64,000 bases of DNA from Hymenobacter lucidus. Its GTDB lineage: Bacteria > Bacteroidota > Bacteroidia > Cytophagales > Hymenobacteraceae. A program made the translations under genes and the position numbers. Position 1 is the first letter of the stretch; every line of letters begins with the position of its first letter. Where the stretch lies: NCBI RefSeq assembly GCF_020447265.1, contig NZ_JAJADR010000003.1, positions 62,001 through 126,000 on the forward strand, read 5' to 3'. Below are positions 43,853 through 52,921 of the stretch, piece after piece. Below the pieces are notes generated by a model. The model saw nothing but the letters and a program-made list of their open reading frames with translations, had not been told where the DNA came from and searched no databases.

Positions 43853-44893
43853 ATGACTAACAAACCACTTCGTCTCAGCATCCTCGACCAGTCGCCGGTG
43901 CGGCAGGGCGCCACGGCCCGGCAGGCTATTCTGGAAACCGTGGAGCTGGCCCAACTAGCTGACCGGCTGGGCTATACTCGCTACTGGGTTTCGGAACACC
44001 ACAACACCGCCACGCTGGCCGGTTCGACGCCGGAAGTCCTTATTGCTCACCTAGCGGGCGTTACACAACGCATCCGGGTGGGCTCGGGCGGCGTGATGCT
44101 ACCCCACTACAGCGCCCTGAAGGTGGCCGAAAATTTCCGGATGCTCGAAACCCTGTTTCCCGGCCGCATCGACTTGGGTGTGGGCCGCGCCCCCGGTTCC
44201 GACCGGCTCACGGCCTCGGTGCTGAACCCGTCGAACACCTTCACCGAGAATGATTTCATCGAGCAGCTTATGGACCTGAGCCGCTACCTGACCGACACCG
44301 TGGAGCCCGATTCCATCCAGGAAAAGGTGAAAGCCGCGCCCCACGCCGACACTGTGCCCGAGCCCTGGATTTTGAGCTCCAGCGGGCAGAGCGGGCTGTT
44401 TGCAGCCTACCTGGGCATGGCCTTTTCCTTCGCCCACTTTATCAACCCCGTGGGCGGCCCCCGCATGGTGCAGCTGTACAAAGACCGGTTTAAACCTTCG
44501 GTTCATTTGCAGGAGCCGCTGGCAAATGTGGCTATTTTTGTACTATGCGCTGAAACCGAGGAAAAAGCGTGCCAATTGCACGAGTCTCTGGCCCTGCAGA
44601 TGCTGCGGCTGGAGCGTGGGGAGCGGGTACAAATGCCGCCTTACGAAGAAATTAAAGATTACCAATATTCACCGGCCGAGCAGGAGCGCCTGGCCTACAA
44701 CTGGCAGCGCATCATCAGCGGCACGCCCCAGCAGCTCAAGCAGCAGCTAACCGACTTAGCTGAGCAATATGGGGTTGAAGAAGTGGTAGCCGTGACCATC
44801 ACCCACGATTTTGCCGACCGGCGCCGCTCCTACGAGCTGCTGGCTGAGGCATTTGCACTTACCCCCGCCGCCGAGCCGGTAGCCACTCACTGA
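43853..44893 (+). CDS. LLM-class flavin-dependent oxidoreductase
   Basis: This 346-residue luciferase-like monooxygenase has LSILDQSPVRQGATA at the start, YWVSEHHNTATLAGSTPEVL with the conserved His residues, and RIDLGVGRAPGSD, the pattern of the single-chain MsnO8/YvbT-like group. It would use FMN and an external reductase. The substrate is unknown. It follows the DHA2 transporter on the same strand by 118 bp and may be co-expressed. Confidence 0.92.
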   Translation: MTNKPLRLSILDQSPVRQGATARQAILETVELAQLADRLGYTRYWVSEHHNTATLAGSTPEVLIAHLAGVTQRIRVGSGGVMLPHYSALKVAENFRMLETLFPGRIDLGVGRAPGSDRLTASVLNPSNTFTENDFIEQLMDLSRYLTDTVEPDSIQEKVKAAPHADTVPEPWILSSSGQSGLFAAYLGMAFSFAHFINPVGGPRMVQLYKDRFKPSVHLQEPLANVAIFVLCAETEEKACQLHESLALQMLRLERGERVQMPPYEEIKDYQYSPAEQERLAYNWQRIISGTPQQLKQQLTDLAEQYGVEEVVAVTITHDFADRRRSYELLAEAFALTPAAEPVATH

Positions 44894-44958
44894 GCCGGTA
44901 GTCGGGCAGTGCGGTAAATTTATACGAAGCTTCGGATGGTTACATCCGGAGCTTTTTG

Positions 44959-44966
44959 TATTTTTG
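44959..44966 (+). promoter_or_regulatory. Likely -7 element (TATTTTTG) for the ankyrin gene
   Basis: TATTTTTG fits TAnnTTTG and lies 34 bp before the start codon. The preceding sequence has an inverted pair GAAGCTTCGGATGG/CATCCGGAGCTTTTT that resembles a terminator for the LLM gene. Confidence 0.5.
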
Positions 44967-45000
44967 CCCTCTCTCCTGTATTCTGACTTGCCCTGACTCG

Positions 45001-45459
45001 ATGAAAAAGAGTTTTTTCCTGCTGGCCTTCTTGGTTAGTATGGCTTCGGCCGCCCTGGCCCAAACGGCCAGCAAAGAGCTATATACCGCCGTTGTAAAAA
45101 ACAAGCCCGCCGATGCGGAGGCTTTGCTCAAAGCCGGCGCTGACCCGAATGCCGCCATTGAGCTGGTCCCAGGCTTCCCCACCACCTTCCTGATTACGGC
45201 TGCCGGCAATGGTAATCTGGAGCTGGTGCAGGCGCTGGTAAAGTACAAGGCCCAGGTCAATAAGGCGGATGCTTTTAAGGGCACGGCCCTGATGGCGGCG
45301 GCGGCCAAGGGCAGCAAGCCGGTAGTGGAGCTGCTGCTGGCCAGCGGCGCCGATGCTAAGGCCAAGGACGACGACGGTAAAGATGCCCTGGCCCACGCCA
45401 AGGAAGGCGCCAACAAGGAAGTTATTGCCCTGATTGAGCAGAAGCTGAAAGCCATGTAA
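45001..45459 (+). CDS. Exported ankyrin-repeat protein
   Basis: The 152-residue protein has a signal peptide (ending AALAQ, residue 20) and about four ankyrin repeats, including ADAEALLKAGADPNAAIEL, TFLITAAGNGNLELVQALV, GTALMAAAAKGSKPVVELLL and GADAKAKDDDGKDALAHAK. It probably binds another protein in the periplasm. Partner unknown. It is transcribed alone with its own terminator. Confidence 0.9.
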   Translation: MKKSFFLLAFLVSMASAALAQTASKELYTAVVKNKPADAEALLKAGADPNAAIELVPGFPTTFLITAAGNGNLELVQALVKYKAQVNKADAFKGTALMAAAAKGSKPVVELLLASGADAKAKDDDGKDALAHAKEGANKEVIALIEQKLKAM

Positions 45460-45489
45460 CCCAACCGGCAACACTCTGTTGCTGACCCC

Positions 45490-45540
45490 ATTTTGCCCCT
45501 GATCCGGGCCCCGCTAGTCGGGGCGGGTCAGGGGCAAAAT
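45490..45540 (+). terminator. Long terminator-like hairpin after the ankyrin gene
   Basis: ATTTTGCCCCTGA pairs with TCAGGGGCAAAAT, with an inner GGGCCCCG/CGGGGC stem. It lies 31 bp after the stop codon and is nearly symmetrical. Confidence 0.85.
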
Positions 45541-45596
45541 CGTTTTCCGGGGCTTTTCGGCCCCCACCTTCCCCCCACGGCTTCGTACAAGCGCCT

Positions 45597-46652
45597 ATGT
45601 CTCAGCTTCCCCCTGCTCCTGCGGCCGCTCCGGCCACCCCCAGCCTGCTCGCCCGCCTCGGTATCGACTGGTTTCTGGGCGCCTTGCTGCTGGCCGTGGG
45701 CCTGGCCTACCTCGCGCCCGGCATCGGCAGCAAGAGTAGCCACGTGCCGTGGTCGGCCCTCACGACGGGCGGCGTGGCGGTTATCTTCTTTTTCTACGGG
45801 CTGCGCTTGAGCACCGACAAGCTGCGGGCCGGCATGCGCAACTGGCGGCTGCACCTGGTTACGCAAAGTGCTACGTTTGTGCTGTTTCCGCTGCTGGCGC
45901 TGGGCGTGCGGCCCTTCTTCCACGGCCCCAAGGGCGAGGCGCTATGGGCCAGCCTCTTCTTCCTGACCGCGCTGCCCTCTACCGTTTCCACTTCGGTAGT
46001 CATGGTTTCCATTGCCCAGGGAAACCTGCCGGCCGCTATTTTCAACGCTAGTATTTCCAGCCTGCTGGGTATTCTCGTCACGCCCCTGTGGGTGAATATG
46101 GTGCTGCACACCGGTGCGGCGCAGGTGGGGCTGGGCGGCATGGCGGCCAGCCTGGGCGGGCAGGTAGTGCTGCCGGTGGCGCTGGGTATTCTACTCAACT
46201 CCCGCTTCGGAGCCTGGGCCGAGGCCCACCGTCAGCAGCTGCGCGTATTCGACCAACTAATCATCCTGGTGCTGGTGTACACGTCGTTCTGCGAGTCATT
46301 TGCCGAAAATATCTTCCGCGACTACCGCACCGCCGATATTCTGGGGCTGGCGGCCGGTATGGTGGCTTTGTTCCTGCTCATTTTCGGGCTCATCACCTTC
46401 GTTAGCCGCCTGCTGGGCTTCTCGGCCGAAGACCGGATTACGGCCGTGTTCTGCGGCTCCAAAAAGTCGCTGGTACACGGCACGGTGCTGGCCAAAGTAC
46501 TTTTTGCCAATACTATAGCTCTGGGCACGCTGCTGCTGCCACTAATGCTCTACCACGCCCTGCAGATTATGATGGCCAGCGTCATTGCCCAGGCCGTGGG
46601 CCGCCGCATGCAGGCCCGGGCATTAGCGCCACCTATTTCCACGCCCGCTTAA
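45597..46652 (+). CDS. Bile acid:sodium symporter-like transporter (SBF-like)
   Basis: The 351-residue protein has about ten hydrophobic segments and the SBF-like pattern FFFYGLRLSTDKLRAGM, FLTALPSTVSTSVVMVSIAQGN and CGSKKSLVHGTVLAKVLF. This is the YfeH/PF13593-type branch, whose substrate is not defined. It is followed 41 bp later by a small lipoprotein gene on the same strand. Confidence 0.92.
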   Translation: MSQLPPAPAAAPATPSLLARLGIDWFLGALLLAVGLAYLAPGIGSKSSHVPWSALTTGGVAVIFFFYGLRLSTDKLRAGMRNWRLHLVTQSATFVLFPLLALGVRPFFHGPKGEALWASLFFLTALPSTVSTSVVMVSIAQGNLPAAIFNASISSLLGILVTPLWVNMVLHTGAAQVGLGGMAASLGGQVVLPVALGILLNSRFGAWAEAHRQQLRVFDQLIILVLVYTSFCESFAENIFRDYRTADILGLAAGMVALFLLIFGLITFVSRLLGFSAEDRITAVFCGSKKSLVHGTVLAKVLFANTIALGTLLLPLMLYHALQIMMASVIAQAVGRRMQARALAPPISTPA

Positions 46653-46693
46653 GCCGGCCTGCTACCCCCATTTAGCAGTTACCTTGCCGGCCT

Positions 46694-47305
46694 ATGAAGC
46701 CTTTTCTGTATGCCGCGGCATTGCTCTTAGTGCTGGCTGGTTGCCAGCACCGCCCTGATTCGGTGGCCGGTGCTGCAAAAGCAAAAGCGCCTGCCTGCCC
46801 GCCAACGAAGAACATGGGTGCCATCGACTACAAACCCGCCACCTACGGTTTGTACCTGGGCCAATGCCTGGATTCAGTACAGACCATCGTGCCGGTGCAT
46901 TTCGACCATATGATTAACCGGGAAGATGTCGACCCGTCTTCCCCGACCGACACGGTGCTTTACATAACCATCGGGGAAGATTTGGTCAAGCGCCATGACG
47001 ACTACGCCGTGGATGCTGATGGCGTGCTGCCCGTGCTGCGGTTTTGGGTGAATGGCGGGCGGGTGCAAGCCTTCGAGTGCAGCATTCGATACGGAGCCAC
47101 CAGTGCCTCGGCCCCGGACCAGCTGCCTGATTTGCGGGCATTTACGGCGCTGTTTACCCAGCTGCAACCGGCCCAAAACCGCCTTCAACTCGCCCAAAAG
47201 CACTATCTGGCCACCACGCACGACACGTATCAGGAAACCTTTACGCTGGGAATTGACAGCATGGCGCAGGCAGATTTTCGCTACCGGGCCACGGCCACGC
47301 CCTAA
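46694..47305 (+). CDS. Lipoprotein of unknown function
   Basis: The 203-residue protein has a lipoprotein signal (lipobox LAGC, Cys17). The mature part shows no motif I recognise; TYGLYLGQCLDSVQTIVPVHF and DTVLYITIGEDLVKRHDDY suggest mixed strands and helices. It follows the SBF-like transporter closely and may share its transcript. Confidence 0.78.
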   Translation: MKPFLYAAALLLVLAGCQHRPDSVAGAAKAKAPACPPTKNMGAIDYKPATYGLYLGQCLDSVQTIVPVHFDHMINREDVDPSSPTDTVLYITIGEDLVKRHDDYAVDADGVLPVLRFWVNGGRVQAFECSIRYGATSASAPDQLPDLRAFTALFTQLQPAQNRLQLAQKHYLATTHDTYQETFTLGIDSMAQADFRYRATATP

Positions 47306-47543
47306 CCAGACCGGCCCGGCACGCGCCCGAAGCTGAGCCGGCGGCAGCTAGTGTCCAGCTTAGGCTGTGGGTGGGCATTACCAGTCAGTTTGCCAAGTAA
47401 TTTCTTAATCCTCTTTTCTAGCCAAAAGCCCTTTTTCACCGTATAGAAGCCTATTCCATCCCCTAATCCGAATATTTCTCCGTTTGATATGAACTATCAA
47501 ATGGAAAATATGATTGTGACCCTGAAAACATAAAATATTCCCT

Positions 47544-47780
47544 ATGCTTACCGTGCAGTTGAAGGACGCTGGCTTCTACGAAATTTCCTGGCCCACCCAG
47601 ATTGTGGAGGGTACCACTTTTATCCGGCCCGGTGCCCGCGAATCGGTGCGGGTGTTTGTGCCCCACCACTCGCCCGAAGTAGAGGTATATACCGGCGCCC
47701 TGAAGGAAGGCCGGCTCATCTACCAGGGTCCGGCCGATATGGCCGCCCAGCTCACGGTACTCACCAACCGCAACAACTAA
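47544..47780 (+). CDS. Small protein of unknown function
   Basis: The 78-residue product starts MLTVQLKDAGFYEISWPTQ and has alternating hydrophobic residues (ESVRVFVPHHSPEVEVYTG) suggesting a small beta fold. There is no signal peptide. The codon pattern is that of the surrounding genes, and the opposite-strand frame over the same span lacks this. A nearby inverted pair, TTTGATA/TATCAAA at 47483-47501, may be regulatory. The 238-bp spacer before it shows nothing else. Confidence 0.6.
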   Translation: MLTVQLKDAGFYEISWPTQIVEGTTFIRPGARESVRVFVPHHSPEVEVYTGALKEGRLIYQGPADMAAQLTVLTNRNN

Positions 47781-47833
47781 CGCCCGCTTCGGCGAGCTGC
47801 CCGCCACTGGTTCTGGCAACCTAATTTGACCTA

Positions 47834-47873
47834 AAAAAAGCGTCCGACACAGCCGTGTTGGACGCTTTTTTTG
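47834..47873. terminator. Bidirectional terminator between convergent genes
   Basis: AAAAAAAGCGTCCGACAC, AGCC, GTGTTGGACGCTTTTTTT has A and T runs on both sides and serves the small gene and the dienelactone hydrolase gene. Confidence 0.93.
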
Positions 47874-47892
47874 TTGTTGCGGCTCCCAGTAT

Positions 47893-48600
47893 TTAGCGCA
47901 TCTTTTCCTGGAAGAAAGCCAGCGTCAGGGCCCAGGCCTCGTGGGCGGCGGCTTCGTGGTAGCTGGCCCGCTCGTCGCAGTGGAAACCGTGGTCGGCGTA
48001 GGAAATGACGGTATTGATGTAGGGCTTGCCGGCCGCATCCAGGGCCGCCGTTACCGTGTCGACCTGCTCCCGGGGGATGTGCTTATCCTGCCCGCCCCAG
48101 AAAAACAGGTGGGGCGCGTGCAGCTCAGCGGCGCGGTCCGCCAGCAGGTGCGTGCCCCCGCCGTAGTACGACACGCCCGCCGTTAGCGGCAGCACCGCAT
48201 TGGCCAGGAACGATACCCGGCCCCCGAGGCAGAACCCGATACTGCCGATTTTGTCCGTCACTTTGTCCTGCGCTTGCAGCCAGTCGTAAGCCGCCTGCAC
48301 ATCGGCCGCCAGGCCCGCGGGCGTAATGGCCTGAAAATGGGGCATGGCCACGCTGGCAAAATCAGAGTAGGCAATTTCCAGGCCGGGCGCGGCGGTGCGG
48401 TGAAACAGCTCGGGGGCAATAACGGCGTAGCCGGCCTGGGCCAGCCGGTCGGCCACGCTGCGGATGTGGCCGTTCACGCCGAAAGCCTCCTGGAGCAGAA
48501 TGATGCCGGGGTGCGGGCCTTCCGTGGTGGGCCGGGCAGTATAGGCGTTCAGCTGGGTATTGTCGGGGGCGGTGAGGGTAACGGCGTTGGGGTAACTCAT
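47893..48600 (-). CDS. Dienelactone hydrolase family protein
   Basis: This 235-residue alpha/beta-hydrolase has the family's nucleophile Cys in IGSIGFCLGGRVSFLAN, with FFWGGQDKHIP (Asp) and YADHGFHCDERASYH (His) completing the triad. Such proteins hydrolyse lactones or esters; the natural substrate is unknown. The ATG at 48600 gives the usual start. No aromatic-degradation genes are near. Confidence 0.94.
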   Translation of the reverse strand: MSYPNAVTLTAPDNTQLNAYTARPTTEGPHPGIILLQEAFGVNGHIRSVADRLAQAGYAVIAPELFHRTAAPGLEIAYSDFASVAMPHFQAITPAGLAADVQAAYDWLQAQDKVTDKIGSIGFCLGGRVSFLANAVLPLTAGVSYYGGGTHLLADRAAELHAPHLFFWGGQDKHIPREQVDTVTAALDAAGKPYINTVISYADHGFHCDERASYHEAAAHEAWALTLAFFQEKMR

Positions 48601-48741
48601 GGAATGGTGTGTGGTTGGTGAGTAGGTTGAGCCTGCTAAAGCGGCCAGCTAAGCAGTTTGTTTGTCGCGCTTCCCACACCAACCCACCTATTTTGCGCCA
48701 AACAAGCACTGACACTGCCACCCAGCCCCTATTTTAGGCCG

Positions 48742-49194
48742 ATGAAAATACTACTGTGCGCGGCCTCTCTGCTAGCTGCCCTGGCTACCACGGGGTTTAC
48801 GGATGTACCGACAACCCAGGTACCGGGCAACTCCATCACCCTGCTGGCCCTGAACCAGCCGCCCTGTGCCACCCTGTCCAAGGAATCGGTGGTGACGGCC
48901 AAGCTGGCCTACCAGCTGGCCGATACCGAACAGGCTGCCGAAGGATACGAGGTGAGTATCAAGTTTCAGAGCACCAACCCGAAGCTGACCTTTTCCAGCA
49001 CCCAGCTGGGCCAGGCCCGGCTCACGGCGCGCCACGACACGCTCACTATTACCTACCCCGTGGCGGCCGTGTGGAACAACCCGAAGCTGCTGCGGCCCCT
49101 GACGTGCTACTTCTACCTGCACCGCAACCTGGGCAACGGGCGCAGTACCGTCATTGCCAAAACCCCGCCCGTGGTGTTCATCGAGTGCCAGTAA
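48742..49194 (+). CDS. Small exported protein of unknown function
   Basis: The 150-residue protein has a signal peptide (MKILLCAASLLAALATTGF, cleaved near residue 20). The mature part has strand-like stretches (SVVTAKLAYQLAD, YEVSIKFQST, RHDTLTITYPVAAVW) and three Cys (NQPPC, RPLTC and FIEC) that could form a disulfide. No family recognised. The ATG at 48742 is chosen because it begins the signal peptide. Nothing recognisable lies in the 251-bp gap after it. Confidence 0.78.
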   Translation: MKILLCAASLLAALATTGFTDVPTTQVPGNSITLLALNQPPCATLSKESVVTAKLAYQLADTEQAAEGYEVSIKFQSTNPKLTFSSTQLGQARLTARHDTLTITYPVAAVWNNPKLLRPLTCYFYLHRNLGNGRSTVIAKTPPVVFIECQ

Positions 49195-49445
49195 AAGTGT
49201 AGCGGCGGCCGGTAACGTCACCCTAGCCCTTGCCCAAATTTCAGAGCATTTCAGTTATAAGAACACTTCTTTTAGAGTTGCGAGCAGTCCCTCAAAAAAC
49301 GAAAAGTATAGCACGTGGAGCAGCACACACCGCTCATTTTAATGTAAACACCGCTTAAACGAACTTGGGGTTAAGCACCTTCTGCTCCTTACATGGCGCT
49401 GAGTTTTGGAGCTTAATCCTAGCTTTCAAAGCCAACCGCTGCTTC

Positions 49446-50204
49446 TTAATCTACCGGCATCCCGGCAACATAGAGCACCTGCCCGGTGATGAAGCTGGCG
49501 GCCTCCGATGAGAAAAACGACACGGCGTGGGCTACGTCGGCCGGGGCGCCGGCCCGGTTCACGGGAATCTGTTGGACAGCCTGCTGCAGATGGGCTTCCA
49601 GAGTCATTCCTTTTCTGCGCGCAGTGGCTTCGGTCATGGCCGTGACCACCAAGCCAGGTGCTACCACGTTGGCCGTGATGCCGTAAGGGCCCAGTTCGAC
49701 GGCCAGGGACTTGATAAAGCCGTGCATACCGGCCTTAGCCGCGCAGTAGTTGGCCCGGTCGCGGTGCCCTTGGGCTGAGATGCTGGAAATATTGACGATG
49801 CGGCCCCACCCCGCCGCTCTCATGCCCGGCAGGCACGCCTTGGTCAGCAGAAAGCTCCCCCGCAAATGCACGGCTACGACCTCATCCCAGTCCTGGACCG
49901 ACATGTTCAACAGGGACCCGTCGCGGGCAAACCCGGCGTTATTGACCAGAATAGTGGGCGCTCCTACCTCGGCCGTAATGCGCTGCACGGCCTCAGCCAC
50001 GGCCTGTTCACTGGCCACGTCGGCCCCAACTGCCAGGGCTTGCCCGCCGTCACCTACAATGGCCGCGACCGTGCGGCGACCGAGCTGCTCGGTCTGGTCC
50101 AGCACGACCACCAGGCAGCCATCGGCGGCGAGGCGTTGCGCAATTCCCGCCCCGATTCCTTGGGCGGCCCCGGTAACGAGGGCTATTTTAGGGATGGAAT
50201 TCAT
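49446..50204 (-). CDS. Short-chain dehydrogenase, FabG/PhaB-like
   Basis: This 252-residue classical SDR has TGAAQGIGAGIA, NNAGFARDG, SSISAQGHRDRANYCAAKAG with the Ser-Tyr-Lys residues, and the FITGQVLYVAGMPVD tail. Such enzymes reduce 3-oxoacyl or similar carbonyl groups with NADPH. It follows the GNAT gene by 75 bp on the same strand, divergent from a MocR regulator, and so may belong to a regulated pair. Confidence 0.92.
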   Translation of the reverse strand: MNSIPKIALVTGAAQGIGAGIAQRLAADGCLVVVLDQTEQLGRRTVAAIVGDGGQALAVGADVASEQAVAEAVQRITAEVGAPTILVNNAGFARDGSLLNMSVQDWDEVVAVHLRGSFLLTKACLPGMRAAGWGRIVNISSISAQGHRDRANYCAAKAGMHGFIKSLAVELGPYGITANVVAPGLVVTAMTEATARRKGMTLEAHLQQAVQQIPVNRAGAPADVAHAVSFFSSEAASFITGQVLYVAGMPVD

Positions 50205-50279
50205 ACAGTTAACGGCTTTCCAGCAGTAAGGGAGTAAGGAGAAGTCTAACTAATGGGTGCGATGAGGAGACGCCCCTCT

Positions 50280-51209
50280 CTAATCCAGGGCCAGCATGAT
50301 GGGCGCGAATATCTGTGCCCTGTTTCCCGGCAAAGCCTCGGCCCCCTGCAGCATGAGGGAAGTGGTAAATGTGGGCTGTAGCCCGTGCTGTACCGCCCAG
50401 GCTCCCAGAGCTGGATGGCGGGCATCTACCTCCAAGCGGAGCCACTCGCCTTCACCCAGGGTGCTTCCGGCGGCAGCTACCAGCTGTTGCGCGCCAGCCG
50501 CGTCGGGTGCCACCACTGGGCCAATTACCACTTGCTCCACGTTACGCCAGGCAGCCGCGTAGCCCCGGATAACCCGATTGTACTCGAGTACCCAGACATG
50601 TTCGGCAAATTGGAATAGGTGATGGAGAACGACTTGCCGGTTGGTACCAGTCACCTGCGCATCTAAGTGAAGAATGGCGGCGCTATCCGCCGGGGTTGCT
50701 GGCCGTACCAGGTTAGCTCGGGCCGCCACTAGTTGGGTTGAGCAGTGCCTTACGTGCGTGGTAGTCGTGCGCAGCGTTCGGAAACCGAGCTTCTCGTACA
50801 AGGGCCGGCCCGCTTCGGTGGCATACAGCGCCACGGGCACTCCGCCGGCCGCATCCAAAGCGTGTTGCATGAGCCGTCGGCCCAGCCCCTGCCGGTTGTA
50901 GCGCGCGGCAACCAGGACCATGCCGATAACCGCTAGCGCGGAGCCGTAGGAGGTTAATACGGTGGTAGCTGCCAACTCCCCCTCCAAATCATCCAGGCCG
51001 TACACTTGCCCAACCTGGAACAGGAAGCGCCACTTTTGCTCTTCGGCCAGCCACTGCCGGTTTTGCGCAAGTCGCAGGCAAGCCGGCAGGTCCTCCAGGA
51101 TTAAGCGGCGGATAGGCGTTTCGTGCAGCAGCGCAAGACTACCGTCTGCTCTTGTAGCAGGGGTAGATACGGCACTGGGCACAGGTGAAGCAGCGTGGGG
51201 TAACATCAT
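50280..51209 (-). CDS. GNAT-family N-acetyltransferase
   Basis: The 309-residue protein contains a GNAT acetyl-CoA site (RYNRQGLGRRLMQHALDA) in its first half and a second GNAT-like half (RGYAAAWRNVEQVVIGPVVA), so it is a tandem or two-domain acetyltransferase. The acceptor is unknown. It is divergent from the MocR gene by 124 bp and probably controlled by it, as such regulators often govern the adjacent gene. Confidence 0.88.
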   Translation of the reverse strand: MMLPHAASPVPSAVSTPATRADGSLALLHETPIRRLILEDLPACLRLAQNRQWLAEEQKWRFLFQVGQVYGLDDLEGELAATTVLTSYGSALAVIGMVLVAARYNRQGLGRRLMQHALDAAGGVPVALYATEAGRPLYEKLGFRTLRTTTTHVRHCSTQLVAARANLVRPATPADSAAILHLDAQVTGTNRQVVLHHLFQFAEHVWVLEYNRVIRGYAAAWRNVEQVVIGPVVAPDAAGAQQLVAAAGSTLGEGEWLRLEVDARHPALGAWAVQHGLQPTFTTSLMLQGAEALPGNRAQIFAPIMLALD

Positions 51210-51321
51210 CGTGGTAACAACAGGTTATTTCCGCTGAGCAGCTCTCCCGTTGTTTGAAGCAAACAGCTAAAGAGGCGGTGCAGGAGTGCGACAAACTTGC
51301 TAGCTTGCCGGCCTACTTGTA

Positions 51322-51354
51322 TAGTCCGGTTTTATGAAAGCGGCTAGTCCGGTT
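51322..51354 (+). promoter_or_regulatory. Direct repeat TAGTCCGGTT at the MocR start
   Basis: TAGTCCGGTT occurs at 51322-51331 and 51345-51354, 23 bp apart, one on each side of the start codon at 51334. Direct repeats near their own promoters are typical binding sites of MocR/PdxR regulators, so autoregulation is possible. Confidence 0.5.
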
Positions 51355-52830
51355 ACCCTACCCTACGCCACTCTCATCCCCTTAGACCGCCAGGCTCCGA
51401 ACGGCTTGAGTCAGCAGGTGACCACCGGGGTCATTCGCCTCATTCAGCAGGGGTTGCTGCCGGCGGATACCAAACTACCGGGTACCCGCACCCTGGCTGC
51501 CTTGCTGGGGCTGCACCGGCAAACGGTAGTTGTGGCCTTTGACGAGCTCGAAACCCAGGGCTGGATTCAGCAGGTGGCCTCCAAAGGCGCCCGGATAAGT
51601 AGTCGGCTCCCCGTCATTGAGCCACGCCCGCTACCGGCCGGAGCGGTGCGCCAGTTGGCGGCGCGGGCTGGCTTTGCCTACGAAGCCGTTCCCACCTATC
51701 CCACCACGGTCCGTGCCCCCCGTCTGCCACTCGTGCTGGATGCTGGCTCACCGGATAGTCGCCTCGCCCCGTTAGCGGCCTTGGCGCGCAAGTACCGCAC
51801 CGTGTGTTTGCGCGCGAGCCAGCGCCAGCGTCTTCTGGGCTATGCTGACCCCAACGCCAGTCTGGCCCTGCGGCGGCAGCTGGCGCACTACCTGCACCAG
51901 ACGCGGGGCCTGCCGGCGCAGGTGGAAAACATTCTGGTGACGCGCGGCAGCAGCATGTCCCTGTATCTACTGCTGCGGCTGTTGCTGCGAGCCGGGGACA
52001 CGGTGGTGGTGGGGGAGCGTAGCTACCACGGGGCCGACTATGCCTGCCGCCAGCAGGGTGCCCACCTCGAACGGGTGCGCGTCGATGGGCAGGGCTTATG
52101 CGTGGAGGAAGTAGAAGCCTTATGCCGGCGGCAAGCGGTGCGGCTGCTGTACGTGACGCCCCACCACCATTATCCGACCACCGTCATGCTCGCCGCCGAC
52201 CGCCGGATTAAACTCCTGCAACTGGCCGAGCAGTATGATTTTATCATTCTGGAGGACGATTACGACTACGATTTTCACTACGATGGCGCCCCCATCTTAC
52301 CGCTGGCCAGCGCTGACCGTACCGGACGAGTACTGTACTTGGGGTCCCTCAGTAAGGTACTGGCGCCGGCCTTTCGGGTGGGCTACGTCGTGGCCCCACC
52401 CGATATCATCGACGCCCTGGGGCAGTTGCGGCGGCACATCGACCACCAGGGCGACGCGGTGCTGGAGCAAAGTATTGCCGAGCTTTTTGCCGAGGGCGAG
52501 TTGGGTTCTCACGTAAAACGCGCCCGTAACCACTACCAGCAGCGTCGGGACGTGTTTTGTACGCACCTGCGGGAAATGGCAAGTCCGTGGCTAAGCTTCG
52601 AGGTGCCAGCGGGCGGCTTGGCCGTCTGGGTCCGCTTTGCCGAGAAAGTCAACTTAGGTGAGGTGGCGGCACACTGCCGGTTGCTGGGCCTGGGGATTGG
52701 GGATGGCCAGCTTTTTCAAACGCCAACTGAACGCCGCGCTCATCACCTGCGGCTGGGCTTTGCCGCATTAACCCCCGACGAACTAACCCGAAGTGTAGAG
52801 ATGCTACACGAAGCATTAATTCAGCAATAG
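51334..52830 (+). CDS. MocR/PdxR-type GntR regulator with aminotransferase domain
   Basis: The 498-residue protein joins a GntR winged helix (residues 20-85, LPGTRTLAALLGLHRQTVVV) to a fold-type I aminotransferase-like domain (about 120-495). The PLP site is recognisable: EDDYDYDFHYDGAP and the Schiff-base Lys in LGSLSKVLAPAFRVGY. It would sense a PLP-linked ligand and regulate the divergent GNAT-SDR pair (inference). It is convergent with the GH63 gene, separated by a weak GAAAAAGCG/CGCTTTTC hairpin. Confidence 0.93.
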   Translation: MKAASPVTLPYATLIPLDRQAPNGLSQQVTTGVIRLIQQGLLPADTKLPGTRTLAALLGLHRQTVVVAFDELETQGWIQQVASKGARISSRLPVIEPRPLPAGAVRQLAARAGFAYEAVPTYPTTVRAPRLPLVLDAGSPDSRLAPLAALARKYRTVCLRASQRQRLLGYADPNASLALRRQLAHYLHQTRGLPAQVENILVTRGSSMSLYLLLRLLLRAGDTVVVGERSYHGADYACRQQGAHLERVRVDGQGLCVEEVEALCRRQAVRLLYVTPHHHYPTTVMLAADRRIKLLQLAEQYDFIILEDDYDYDFHYDGAPILPLASADRTGRVLYLGSLSKVLAPAFRVGYVVAPPDIIDALGQLRRHIDHQGDAVLEQSIAELFAEGELGSHVKRARNHYQQRRDVFCTHLREMASPWLSFEVPAGGLAVWVRFAEKVNLGEVAAHCRLLGLGIGDGQLFQTPTERRAHHLRLGFAALTPDELTRSVEMLHEALIQQ

Positions 52831-52921
52831 CTACCCTTGCAAAAGACAGTACGGTGGTGGCGGCACTACTCCGCGAGCAGGCATGAAAAAGCGCAACCTG
52901 AAAAGGCCACGCTTTTCTACC

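Noticed and set aside
47463..47819. 118-codon minus-strand frame over the small gene at 47544
   Set aside because: It crosses the terminator side of the gene, has no plausible start context and no motif; the plus-strand frame has the better composition.
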